From: CAYLOC01 sp964385195
GTDB taxonomy: Bacteria > Actinomycetota > Actinomycetes > Propionibacteriales > Nocardioidaceae
Direction of reading: 5' to 3'
DNA length: 13,971 nucleotides
Assembly: GCA_964385195.1 (NCBI GenBank)
Contig: CAYLOC010000065.1
Location: 1 to 13,971, forward strand
The position numbers were made by a program, and so were the translations under genes. Positions 6,701 to 13,150 of this stretch are shown piece after piece (the stretch's first letter is position 1; each line of letters begins with the position of its first letter). The notes under the pieces were generated by a model. The model was not told the origin of the DNA and searched no databases. It worked only from the letters and a program-made list of their open reading frames with translations.

Positions 6701-7108
6701 TTACCAGACGTAGGCGAGGACTTCCCCGCCGACGCCTTTCTGCTTCGCCTGCCGGTCGGTCAGCAGCCCCGACGAGGTCGAGATAACCGCGATGCCCAGT
6801 CCGCCCAGCACCTTGGGCAGTGCGGTGGACTTGGCGTAGACCCGCAGACCGGGCTTGCTGATCCGGCGTACGCCGGCGATCGAGCGCTCCCGGTGCGTGC
6901 CGTACTTCAACGACAGCACCAGCATCTTGCCGACGCCGCCCTCCGGCGGGTCCTCGACGGCCCAGGAGCCGATGTAGCCCTCCTGCTGCAGGATCTCCGC
7001 GATCCCCGCCTTCAGCTTGCTGTGCGGCATGCTGACGGTGTCGTGGTATGCCTGGTTGCCGTTGCGCAGACGGGTCAGCATGTCTGCGATCGGGTCGGTC
7101 ATGGTCAT
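6701..7108 (-). CDS. rpsH: 30S ribosomal protein S8
   Basis: S8 is a primary 16S rRNA-binding protein of the platform and, in E. coli, the translational repressor of the spc operon. The 135-residue product starts MTMTDPIADMLTRLRN and has the signature GIAVISTSSGLLTDRQAK (105-122). The frame stays open to an ATG at 7303 inside rpsZ. The start at 7108 is chosen because the upstream residues resemble no S8, MTMTDPIADML is the usual actinobacterial N-terminus, and AGAGAGG ends 9 bases before this ATG. The third codon is also ATG (7102). Twenty bases separate the stop from rplF. Confidence 0.97.
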   Translation of the reverse strand: MTMTDPIADMLTRLRNGNQAYHDTVSMPHSKLKAGIAEILQQEGYIGSWAVEDPPEGGVGKMLVLSLKYGTHRERSIAGVRRISKPGLRVYAKSTALPKVLGGLGIAVISTSSGLLTDRQAKQKGVGGEVLAYVW

Positions 7109-7135
7109 GGCCGGTGGCCTCTCTCTCGCCTGGTT

Positions 7136-7149
7136 TCGGCTTCTGCCGA
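7136..7149 (-). promoter_or_regulatory. Small hairpin in the rpsZ-rpsH gap
   Basis: In the mRNA sense the gap holds TCGGC-AGAA-GCCGA, a 5-bp stem with a four-base loop, flanked by GGT and ACC, which could extend it past a two-base bulge. It sits about 30 bases before the rpsH start and upstream of its ribosome binding site. There is no following T run, so it is not a standard terminator. It could be an RNA-processing or S8-related control site, or it could be chance. Confidence 0.3.
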
Positions 7150-7194
7150 CCTGTGGCGTCTCGTTCCTTCTCTGGTCCGGTGGCTGGTGCTCAT

Positions 7195-7380
7195 TTACCA
7201 GCTGCTCTTGGTGATGCCGGGCATCTCTCCGCGATGTGCCATCTCCCGTAGGCAGATGCGGCACAGGCCGAACTTGCGGAAGACCGCACGCGGCCGACCG
7301 CACCGCTGGCAGCGCGAGTACGCCCGGACGGCGTACTTGGGCTTGCGCTTCGCTTTCGCGATCAACGATTTCTTTGCCAT
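7195..7380 (-). CDS. rpsZ: 30S ribosomal protein S14, zinc-binding (type Z)
   Basis: This is the short, zinc-binding form of S14, a 30S head protein that assembles with S3 and S10. At 61 residues it matches the compact family and not the roughly 100-residue zinc-free form. The zinc ligands are two CxxC pairs, Cys24/Cys27 and Cys40/Cys43 (CQRCG and CRICL), and the C-terminus GEMPGITKSSW is the family ending. It is often labelled rpsN type Z. In many actinobacteria a zinc-free paralogue elsewhere is induced by zinc starvation through Zur; none is in this window. An 86-base gap follows before rpsH. Confidence 0.97.
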   Translation of the reverse strand: MAKKSLIAKAKRKPKYAVRAYSRCQRCGRPRAVFRKFGLCRICLREMAHRGEMPGITKSSW

Positions 7381-7958
7381 CAGCTCTCCTTGAAGGGGAA
7401 GCCGAGCCGCCGCAGCAGCGAGCGCCCCTCCTCGTCGGTACGGGCCGTCGTCACCACGGTGATGTCCATCCCACGGGTGCGGTCGATCCGGTCCTGGTCG
7501 ATCTCGTGGAACATGACCTGCTCGGTCAGCCCGAACGTGTAGTTTCCCTGGCCGTCGAACTGCCGCGGGGACAGGCCCCGGAAGTCACGGATCCGCGGCA
7601 GTGCCAGGCTGAGCAACCGGTCGAGGAACTCCCACATGTAGGCACCACGCAACGTGACATGCGCGCCGATGGGCATCCCCTCCCGGAGCTTGAACTGCGC
7701 CACGGACTTACGGGCACGGTTGATCCGCGGCTTCTGGCCGGTGATGGTGGCCAGGTCGCGGATCGCTCCTTCGATCAACTTCGAGTCACGGGCGGCGTCG
7801 CCGACACCCATGTTCACCACGATCTTCGTCACGCCGGGCACCTGCATGACGTTGTCGTAGCCGAACTCCTCTTTGAGCGCCGGCAGGATCTCACTGCGGT
7901 ACTGCTCCCGTAACCGGGGCGCCGGCACCTGCCGGGTCTCTTCTGCTGTCGCCGTCAT
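7380..7958 (-). CDS. rplE: 50S ribosomal protein L5
   Basis: L5 binds 5S rRNA in the central protuberance and contacts the P-site tRNA. The 192-residue product has GVTKIVVNMGVGDAARDSK (42-60), the family signature LREGMPIGAHVTLRG (91-105) and the C-terminal RTRGMDITVVTTARTDEE (160-177). About 15 residues precede the E. coli-like start of the fold. The ATG overlaps the rplX TAA by one base, with AGGAG six bases upstream. The stop overlaps the rpsZ ATG by one base (TGATG). In E. coli S8 represses the spc operon by binding near this gene's start; I could not confirm an equivalent site here. Confidence 0.97.
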   Translation of the reverse strand: MTATAEETRQVPAPRLREQYRSEILPALKEEFGYDNVMQVPGVTKIVVNMGVGDAARDSKLIEGAIRDLATITGQKPRINRARKSVAQFKLREGMPIGAHVTLRGAYMWEFLDRLLSLALPRIRDFRGLSPRQFDGQGNYTFGLTEQVMFHEIDQDRIDRTRGMDITVVTTARTDEEGRSLLRRLGFPFKES

Positions 7959-8338
7959 TAGATCTCCTCACCGGACTTCCGCGCCACGCGGACGCCGCGG
8001 GTCGTGGTGTACGTCGAGCCGTCCGGGCGGGTCTTGGTGGCCTCGACCCGCTTCGAGGCGCGTCGGCTCGGTACCTTCTTGCCGTCCACCTCGGCCACAA
8101 GCATCACGTTGGAGACGTGCACCGACGCCTCCTGGGTCACGATGCCGCCGGTCGTTCCGGCCCGACCACCGCTCTGGGTGAGCTTGGTGTGCCGCTTGAC
8201 CCGGTTGACACCTTCGACGATCACCCGGCGGTCGTCGGTGAGTACGCCGATGACCTTGCCCTCGACGCCCTTGTCCGCGCCGGCCATGACACGAACCACG
8301 TCGCCCTTCTTGATTCCCAAGCCTGCAGCCATCGTCAC
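7958..8338 (-). CDS. rplX: 50S ribosomal protein L24
   Basis: L24 is an assembly-initiator protein for the 50S subunit. The KOW motif spans about residues 12-33 (GDVVRVMAGADKGVEGKVIG), followed by GVNRVKRHTK (43-52). The C-terminal part is basic (ASKRVEATKTRPDG) and makes the protein, at 124-126 residues, longer than the roughly 104 of E. coli L24. Two starts are possible: GTG at 8338, which gives a GTGA overlap with rplN, and ATG two codons later at 8332. The GGAGG at 8347-8343 is only 4 bases from the GTG but 10 from the ATG, so the ATG is equally likely. The TAA stop shares one base with the rplE ATG. Confidence 0.95.
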   Translation of the reverse strand: MTMAAGLGIKKGDVVRVMAGADKGVEGKVIGVLTDDRRVIVEGVNRVKRHTKLTQSGGRAGTTGGIVTQEASVHVSNVMLVAEVDGKKVPSRRASKRVEATKTRPDGSTYTTTRGVRVARKSGEEI

Positions 8339-8703
8339 AACACCTCCGGTGCGAGCGAGATGATCTTCATGAACCGCTTGTCCCGCAGCTCCCGGCCCAC
8401 GGGGCCGAAGATGCGGGTTCCGCGGGGCTCGCCGTCGGCACGCAACAACACCGCGGCGTTCTCGTCGAAACGGATGTAGGAACCGTCCGGACGCCGCCGT
8501 TCCTTCGACGTACGCACGATGACAGCCTTGACCACATCGCCCCGGCGGACGTTTCCTCCGGGGATCGCGTCCTTGACGGTGGCGACGATGACGTCCCCGA
8601 CCCCGGCGTACCTACGACCGGAACCGCCGAGCACCCGGACGCACAGGATCTGTTTCGCTCCGGTGTTGTCGGCGACCTTCAGCCGCGACTCCTGCTGGAT
8701 CAT
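8335..8703 (-). CDS. rplN: 50S ribosomal protein L14
   Basis: L14 lies at the subunit interface (bridge B8) and is the target of the anti-association factor RsfS in many bacteria. The 122-residue product has the exact family length. It starts MIQQESRLKVADNTGAK and carries the signature at about 59-90 (KAVIVRTSKERRRPDGSYI, then RFDENAAVLL). The ATG is preceded by GGAGAG seven bases upstream. The stop overlaps the GTG assigned to rplX by four bases (GTGA). It is the first gene of the spc-type block. Confidence 0.98.
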   Translation of the reverse strand: MIQQESRLKVADNTGAKQILCVRVLGGSGRRYAGVGDVIVATVKDAIPGGNVRRGDVVKAVIVRTSKERRRPDGSYIRFDENAAVLLRADGEPRGTRIFGPVGRELRDKRFMKIISLAPEVL

Positions 8704-8748
8704 CCCAAACTCTCCATCACACTTGGCACTGGCACGGTTCGCACCGGG

Positions 8749-9045
8749 CTACTTGGCCTTCTCGACGACTTCGACGACACGCCAGCGCTTGGTGGCCGAC
8801 AGCGGGCGGGTCTCCATGATCCGCACGCGGTCGCCGACACCACACCGGTTCTGCTCGTCGTGCACCTTCAACCGACTGACCTGGCGCATGACCTTGCCGT
8901 ACAGCGCGTGCTTGACGCGGTCCTCGACGGTCACCACGACGGTCTTGTCCATCTTGTCGCTGACCACGAGCCCCACCCGGGTCTTGCGGTACCTGCGGGC
9001 CTCGTCGCTCTCGACGTCTGGCGTCATGGTTGCTTCCTCACTCAT
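8749..9045 (-). CDS. rpsQ: 30S ribosomal protein S17
   Basis: S17 is an OB-fold primary 16S rRNA-binding protein of the 30S body. The 98-residue product has the core KTRVGLVVSDKMDKTVVVTV (21-40) and the signature GDRVRIMETRPLSATKRWRV (71-90). About 17 residues, acidic and beginning MSEEATMTPD, precede the core; this is an actinobacterial-style N-terminal extension. A later in-frame ATG (codon 7) exists, but the ATGA overlap with rpmC favours the first ATG. A 45-base gap follows before rplN, where the spc operon starts in E. coli. No clear promoter is visible in that gap, so continuous transcription is likely. Confidence 0.96.
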   Translation of the reverse strand: MSEEATMTPDVESDEARRYRKTRVGLVVSDKMDKTVVVTVEDRVKHALYGKVMRQVSRLKVHDEQNRCGVGDRVRIMETRPLSATKRWRVVEVVEKAK

Positions 9046-9284
9046 GCGGCACCTTCGTCCTCTCCGGCCTCGATGCGCTCGGTGATACCGAGCTCACGCT
9101 CCCGCAGAATCGTGTAGAGGCGGGCGATCTCGCGGCGTACCTGACGGAGCCGCCCGTGCGACTCCAACTGACCGGTCGCCGCCTGGAACCGGAGGTTGAA
9201 CAACTCCTCCTTGGACTCCCGCAACTTCTCTTCCAGCGCCTCGTCATCGAGGTGGCGCAGTTCATTGGCGGTGGTGACAGACAT
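9042..9284 (-). CDS. rpmC: 50S ribosomal protein L29
   Basis: L29 is a small helical protein near the tunnel exit, beside L23. The 80-residue product is almost all charged helix. The family core is KEELFNLRFQAATGQLE (25-41) followed by RQVRREIARLYTILRERE (47-64). A short acidic tail (EAGEDEGAA) follows, somewhat beyond the usual 60-70 residues of the family. It starts by a one-base overlap with rplP, and its stop overlaps the rpsQ start by four bases (ATGA). It closes the classical S10 gene set. Confidence 0.95.
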   Translation of the reverse strand: MSVTTANELRHLDDEALEEKLRESKEELFNLRFQAATGQLESHGRLRQVRREIARLYTILRERELGITERIEAGEDEGAA

Positions 9285-9703
9285 CAGAACTCACCCGACT
9301 CACGGCTGACAAACTTGCACTTCATGGGGAGCTTGTGGATCGCGCGCCGCAGCGCCTCGCGGGCGACGTTCTCCGGCACACCGGAGAGTTCGAACATGAC
9401 CCGGCCCGGCCGGACGTTGGCGACCCACCACTCCGGGGATCCCTTCCCCGAGCCCATCCGGGTCTCCGCCGGCTTCTTGGTCAGCGGGCGGTCGGGGTAG
9501 ATGTTGATCCACACCTTCCCGCCACGCTTGATGTGTCGGGTCATGGCGATACGCGCGGACTCGATCTGACGGTTGGTGACGTAGGAGCCCTCCAGCGCCT
9601 GGATCCCGTAGTCGCCGAACGCAAGCGTGGTGCCACCCTTGGCCAGACCGCGGCGGCGGGGGTGGTGCTGCTTGCGATGCTTCACTCGCTTGGGCATCAA
9701 CAT
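9284..9703 (-). CDS. rplP: 50S ribosomal protein L16
   Basis: L16 binds 23S and 5S rRNA near the A site and helps organise tRNA binding. The 139-residue product has the standard N-terminus, here MLMPKRVKHRKQHHPRRRG, and the signature ETRMGSGKGSPEWWVANVRP (80-99). Arg82 in that signature aligns with the Arg81 of E. coli L16 that is hydroxylated by YcfD/RoxA. The first ATG (9703) is preferred over the internal ATG two codons later because AGGAGG stands 7 bases upstream of it and the family begins ML-P. Two bases separate it from rpsC, whose last codons contain this ribosome binding site. The stop overlaps the rpmC start by one base (TGATG). Confidence 0.97.
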   Translation of the reverse strand: MLMPKRVKHRKQHHPRRRGLAKGGTTLAFGDYGIQALEGSYVTNRQIESARIAMTRHIKRGGKVWINIYPDRPLTKKPAETRMGSGKGSPEWWVANVRPGRVMFELSGVPENVAREALRRAIHKLPMKCKFVSRESGEF

Positions 9704-9705
9704 GG

Positions 9706-10545
9706 TCAGGCCTCCTGACTGACACTGGTCGACGCGCCGTCGCCGGCGCTGCTGGCCGTGCTGGCCGAGGCCTCGGTCCCGCGGGCTCCGGACGGTTGCG
9801 CGGGACCGCGACGGTCACCACGGTCACCACGGTCGCCGCGGCCACCGCGGCGACGGTTGGGTCGGTTCCGGGCACCGGCCTGGGCCAGGGCAGCCGCCTG
9901 CGCCTCCCGTTCAGCGCGGGTACCGGCCACCTCACCCTTGTAGATCCAGACCTTCACCCCGATGCGACCGAACGTGGTACGGGCCTCGTAGAAGCCGTAG
10001 TCCACGTCCGCCCGCAGCGTGTGGAGCGGTACCCGGCCCTCACGGTAGAAGTCCGACCGGGACATCTCCGCGCCGTTCAGGCGGCCGGAGCACTGGATCT
10101 TGATCCCCTGGGCACCGGAGCGCATCGAGGTCTGCATCGCCTTCTTCATGGCACGCCGGTACGCCACCCGGGCGGAGAGCTGTTCGGCAATGCCCTGCGC
10201 GACCAACTGTGCGTCCACTTCGGGGTTGAGCACCTCGCGGATGTTCAGCTTGACCTGCTTTCGGGTCAGCTTCTCCAGGTTCTCCCGGATCCGGTCGGCT
10301 TCGACGCCGCGTCGCCCGATCACGATGCCGGGACGCGCGGTATGGATGGTCACCGAGACCCGGTCCCGGGTACGCTCGATCTCCACGTGTCCGATGCCGG
10401 CACGCTCCATGCCTTTGGTGAGCAGCTTGCGGATCGCGACGTCCTCACCGACATAGTCGCGGTACAGCTTGTCGGCGTACCAGCGGCTCTTGTGGTCGGC
10501 GTACGCGCCGAGACGGAAACCGTTCGGGTTGACCTTCTGGCCCAT
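9706..10545 (-). CDS. rpsC: 30S ribosomal protein S3 with long low-complexity C-terminal tail
   Basis: S3 lies at the mRNA entry channel of the 30S subunit and contributes to helicase activity on incoming mRNA. The 279-residue product starts MGQKVNPNGFRLG. A KH domain follows, with its GxxG loop in VIGRRG (75-80), and then the S3 C-terminal domain, including IKIQCSGRLNGAEMSR (148-163) and the segment TFGRIGVKVWIYKGEV (191-206). From about residue 208 the sequence is an Ala/Arg-rich linker. It continues as an RGDRGDRGDR repeat (236-245) and a Ser/Thr/Ala/Gly tail to the end. E. coli S3 has 233 residues, so the extra length is all in this tail. Extended S3 tails are common in actinobacteria, and the function of this one is unknown. 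Confidence 0.97.
   Translation of the reverse strand: MGQKVNPNGFRLGAYADHKSRWYADKLYRDYVGEDVAIRKLLTKGMERAGIGHVEIERTRDRVSVTIHTARPGIVIGRRGVEADRIRENLEKLTRKQVKLNIREVLNPEVDAQLVAQGIAEQLSARVAYRRAMKKAMQTSMRSGAQGIKIQCSGRLNGAEMSRSDFYREGRVPLHTLRADVDYGFYEARTTFGRIGVKVWIYKGEVAGTRAEREAQAAALAQAGARNRPNRRRGGRGDRGDRGDRRGPAQPSGARGTEASASTASSAGDGASTSVSQEA
9812..9856. repeat. 9-bp tandem repeat coding for the RGD-type tail of S3
   Basis: Two exact copies of CGGTCACCA (9812-9829) are followed by three diverged copies (CGGTCGCCG, CGGCCACCG and CGGCGACGG) on the plus strand. Read on the minus strand they encode the Arg-Gly-Asp/Gly triplets of the S3 tail. The period of nine keeps the frame, so copy-number change would lengthen or shorten the tail without a frameshift. 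Confidence 0.85.
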
Positions 10546-10967
10546 TAGCGAGATCCTCCGGAGTTCTTCGCGGATGCGGCGGGCTGCACGACCAGCGTGA
10601 TGTGGCTGGTGCGCTTGAGAACACGCGTCGCGCGCCCCTGGGCACGCGGACGGAACCGCTTCAGTGTCGGTCCCTCGTCGACCATCGCCTTGCTGATCAC
10701 CAGGTCACCGCGCTCCAGGTCCTCACCCTCGGTGGCGTTGGAGATCGCGCTCTCCAACAACTTACGAACCGGCTCGCTGGCGGCCTGCGGTGCGAACTCC
10801 AACGTGGCCAGCGCTTCGTCGACCGGGGCACCGCGCACCAGGTCCACGACCCGACGCGCCTTCATCGGCGTCACGCGTACGAAGCGCGCGATCGCGAAGG
10901 CGCCGGGTTCCTCGCCCAGCAGATTCGCGCGGCGGGCGCTGACGCGCCTGCCCTCCACAACGCTCAT
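10545..10967 (-). CDS. rplV: 50S ribosomal protein L22
   Basis: L22 contacts all domains of 23S rRNA, and its beta hairpin reaches into the exit tunnel near the erythromycin site. The protein has 140 residues. The core starts at about residue 25 with ARFVRVTPMKARRVVDLVRG, and the C-terminal signature MVDEGPTLKRFRPRAQGRA (95-113) and SHITLVV (121-127) is intact. About 20 residues precede the core, a short N-terminal extension of the kind common in actinobacterial L22. A GA-repeat purine tract precedes the ATG instead of a clean GGAGG. The TAA stop shares its last A with the ATG of rpsC (TAATG), a one-base overlap. Confidence 0.97.
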   Translation of the reverse strand: MSVVEGRRVSARRANLLGEEPGAFAIARFVRVTPMKARRVVDLVRGAPVDEALATLEFAPQAASEPVRKLLESAISNATEGEDLERGDLVISKAMVDEGPTLKRFRPRAQGRATRVLKRTSHITLVVQPAASAKNSGGSR

Positions 10968-11002
10968 GCTCTCACTCTCTCGTCAAAGTCGTTCTGCGCC
11001 GG

Positions 11003-11284
11003 CTACCGGCGGCGGCTCTTTCGGTCGTCCTTCACGTGGCCGCGGAAGGTCCGGGTCGGGGCGAACTCGCCGAGCTTGTGTCCCACCATGGACTCGGTGA
11101 CGAACACCGGCACGTGCTTGCGCCCGTCGTGGACGGCGATCGTGTGCCCGATCATGTCCGGCACGATCATCGACCGACGAGACCACGTCTTGATGACGTT
11201 CTTGGTGCCCTTCTCGTTCTGGACATCCACCTTCTTCTGCAGGTGGTCATCGACGAAGGGACCCTTCTTCACACTACGGGGCAT
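11003..11284 (-). CDS. rpsS: 30S ribosomal protein S19
   Basis: S19 is a head protein of the 30S subunit that forms a complex with S13 and contacts the A-site tRNA region. The 93-residue product begins MPRSVKKGPFVDDHL. Its family signature, at about 49-78, includes IAVHDGRKHVPVFV and MVGHKLGEFAPTR. The tail is basic (DDRKSRRR). The start is ATG with a GAGGAAGG purine-rich site 9 or more bases upstream. It lies between rplB and rplV, its standard place in the S10 operon, with a 35-base gap to rplV. Confidence 0.97.
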   Translation of the reverse strand: MPRSVKKGPFVDDHLQKKVDVQNEKGTKNVIKTWSRRSMIVPDMIGHTIAVHDGRKHVPVFVTESMVGHKLGEFAPTRTFRGHVKDDRKSRRR

Positions 11285-11300
11285 CGATGCTCAGCCTTCC

Positions 11301-12131
11301 TCAGCGCTTCCCGCTCTTGCGGCGACGGACGATCTGCTTGTCACTGGGCTTGCGCTTGCGCGTCCGCCCCTCCGGCCGGCCTGCAGGGGAGACCGGGTGG
11401 CGGCCGCCGGAGCTCTTCCCCTCACCACCGCCGTGCGGGTGGTCGACCGGGTTCATCACCACGCCGCGGACCTGCGGACGCTTGCCCTTCCAGCGCATCC
11501 GTCCCGCCTTGCCCCAGTTGATGTTGGACTGCTCGGAGTTCCCGACGCTGCCGACGGTCGCGCGACACCGCACATCGACGTACCGGACCTCACCGGACGG
11601 CATCCGCAGCTGGGCGCGGCCACCCTCCCGGGCGACCAGCTGTGCCGAGGCGCCGGCGGACCGGCTCAGCTTGGCGCCGCCTCCGGGCCGGAGCTCGATC
11701 GCATGGACCGTGGTACCGACGGGGATGTTGCGCAACGGCAGGTTGTTGCCGGGCTTGATGTCGGCCTTCGGGCCGCTTTCCACCCGCATCCCCTGACGCA
11801 GTCCGCTGGCGGCCGGGATGTAGCGCTTGTCGCCGTCGGCGTAGTGCAGCAGGGCGATCCGGCAGGTGCGGTTCGGGTCGTACTCGATGTGCGCCACCGT
11901 CGCCGGTACGCCGTCCTTGTCGAACCGGCGGAAGTCGATCACCCGGTAGGCCCGTTTGTGCCCGCCGCCCTGGTGACGCGTGGTGATCCGGCCCTGGTTG
12001 TTGCGTCCGCCCTTCTTCGGCAACGGCCGCACCAACGACTTCTCCGGGGTCGTCCGGGTGACCTCGGCGAAGTCTGCGCCGGTGGAGCCGCGACGGCCCG
12101 GCGTGGTCGGCTTATACCTGCGGATTGCCAT
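11301..12131 (-). CDS. rplB: 50S ribosomal protein L2
   Basis: L2 is a primary 23S rRNA-binding protein needed for subunit association and for the peptidyl-transferase centre. At 276 residues it has the usual bacterial length. It shows the N-terminal MAIRRYKPTTPGRRG, the GRNNQGRITTRHQGGGHKR segment (42-60) and the signature PVDHPHGGGEG (228-238). That signature contains the His equivalent to E. coli His229, which has been linked to peptidyl-transferase function. The C-terminus is strongly basic. The start is ATG, preceded by AAGGAG about 10 bases upstream. Sixteen bases separate it from rpsS. Confidence 0.98.
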   Translation of the reverse strand: MAIRRYKPTTPGRRGSTGADFAEVTRTTPEKSLVRPLPKKGGRNNQGRITTRHQGGGHKRAYRVIDFRRFDKDGVPATVAHIEYDPNRTCRIALLHYADGDKRYIPAASGLRQGMRVESGPKADIKPGNNLPLRNIPVGTTVHAIELRPGGGAKLSRSAGASAQLVAREGGRAQLRMPSGEVRYVDVRCRATVGSVGNSEQSNINWGKAGRMRWKGKRPQVRGVVMNPVDHPHGGGEGKSSGGRHPVSPAGRPEGRTRKRKPSDKQIVRRRKSGKR

Positions 12132-12161
12132 ACGTCTTCTTCTCCTTCGTCGTCGCCTGCG

Positions 12162-12467
12162 TCAGGAGACCGGTCCTGCGAAGATGTCGATGCGGTCACC
12201 GGGCGCCACGCTGACGACCGCCCGCTTGGTGTCGATGCGTGCGCCCCACCCCACCCGGGTACGGCGACGCTTGCCCTGACGGTTGAGGGTGTTGACGTTG
12301 GTCACCCGCACGTTGAAGATCTTCTCCACCGCGATCTTGATCTCGGTCTTGTTCGCGGTCGGGCGGACCAGGAATGTGTATTTGTTCTCGTCCAGTAGCC
12401 CGTAGGACTTCTCACTGACCACCGGAGCGATCAGTACGTCGCGGTGGTCCTTGCGTACGGTGCTCAC
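12162..12467 (-). CDS. rplW: 50S ribosomal protein L23
   Basis: L23 lies at the exit of the ribosomal tunnel and is the docking point for trigger factor and SRP. The 101-residue product has the family N-terminus DVLIAPVVSEKSYGLLDENKY (10-30). Glu19 in VSEKS corresponds to the Glu18 that contacts trigger factor in E. coli. The core KTEIKIAVEKIFNVRVTNVN follows, and then the basic loop GKRRRTRVGWG. The start is GTG, sharing GTGA with the rplD stop, and a strong GGAGGAGG-type ribosome binding site lies just upstream inside rplD. The gap to rplB is 30 bases. Confidence 0.97.
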   Translation of the reverse strand: MSTVRKDHRDVLIAPVVSEKSYGLLDENKYTFLVRPTANKTEIKIAVEKIFNVRVTNVNTLNRQGKRRRTRVGWGARIDTKRAVVSVAPGDRIDIFAGPVS

Positions 12468-13150
12468 TGGTCCTCCTCCGAAGTGTTCTCCGTTGCGGTC
12501 CCGACGGCCTTGGCGCTGCGGCCACGCACCGGACCGGCCACGAACGCGTCGAAGGCAGCCTTGGTGAAGACCACGTCGTCGCTGACCAGCACGTCGTAGG
12601 TGTTGAGCTGGTCGGCCTGGATCAGGTGCAACGCCTCGACGTTGCGCAGGCTGCGCCGGGTCACCTCGTCGGAGCGCTCGGTCACCACCAGCGCGCGCGG
12701 ACGCTCAGTCACCTGGCGCAGGACCTTCAGTGCGGTCTTGGTGGAGGGCTGATCGCCGGTGACGAACCCCTCGACCACGTGCACCCGACCCTCACGTGCC
12801 CGGTCCGACAGCGCGCCGCGCAACGCGGCGGTCTTCATCTTCTTCGGCGTGCGCTGCCGGTACCCGTGCGGGACGGGTCCGTGGACAACGCCGCCACCGG
12901 CGTACTGCGGAGCACGGATCGAGCCCTGGCGAGCCCGGCCGGTGCCCTTCTGCCGATACGGTTTGGCGCTGCCGCCAGCCACGTCTGCACGGCTCTTGGT
13001 GGAGTGCGTCCCCTGGCGGGAGGCGGCCAGCTGGGCCACCACCACCTGGTGGATCAACGGCACGTTCACGCCGACGTCGAAGATCTCCGCAGGGAGGTCG
13101 ACACTTCCGCTCTTGTTGCCCGCAGTGTCGAGTACGTCGACCGATGTCAT
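12464..13150 (-). CDS. rplD: 50S ribosomal protein L4
   Basis: L4 binds 23S rRNA, and its long loop lines the nascent-peptide exit tunnel. In E. coli it also represses its own S10 operon; that control is family knowledge and is not shown here because the operon leader is outside the window. The protein is 228 residues. The tunnel loop lies at about 61-92 with SAKPYRQKGTGRARQGSIRA, the region where macrolide-resistance changes occur in other species; nothing in it looks unusual. The last 20 or so residues are a polar, acidic tail (ending ENTSEEDQ) beyond the compact core. The ATG overlaps the rplC stop by 4 bases, and the stop overlaps the rplW GTG by 4 bases. Confidence 0.97.
   Translation of the reverse strand: MTSVDVLDTAGNKSGSVDLPAEIFDVGVNVPLIHQVVVAQLAASRQGTHSTKSRADVAGGSAKPYRQKGTGRARQGSIRAPQYAGGGVVHGPVPHGYRQRTPKKMKTAALRGALSDRAREGRVHVVEGFVTGDQPSTKTALKVLRQVTERPRALVVTERSDEVTRRSLRNVEALHLIQADQLNTYDVLVSDDVVFTKAAFDAFVAGPVRGRSAKAVGTATENTSEEDQ

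Noticed and set aside
7109..7303. Longer rpsH start at 7303, giving 65 extra residues
   Set aside because: The extra part overlaps rpsZ, resembles no S8 and has no reason to be translated. The ATG at 7108 has a suitable purine site and the family N-terminus.
10602..12398. 598-codon plus-strand frame opposite rplV, rpsS, rplB and rplW
   Set aside because: It crosses several certain ribosomal genes on the other strand and shows no known motif; GC-rich shadow.
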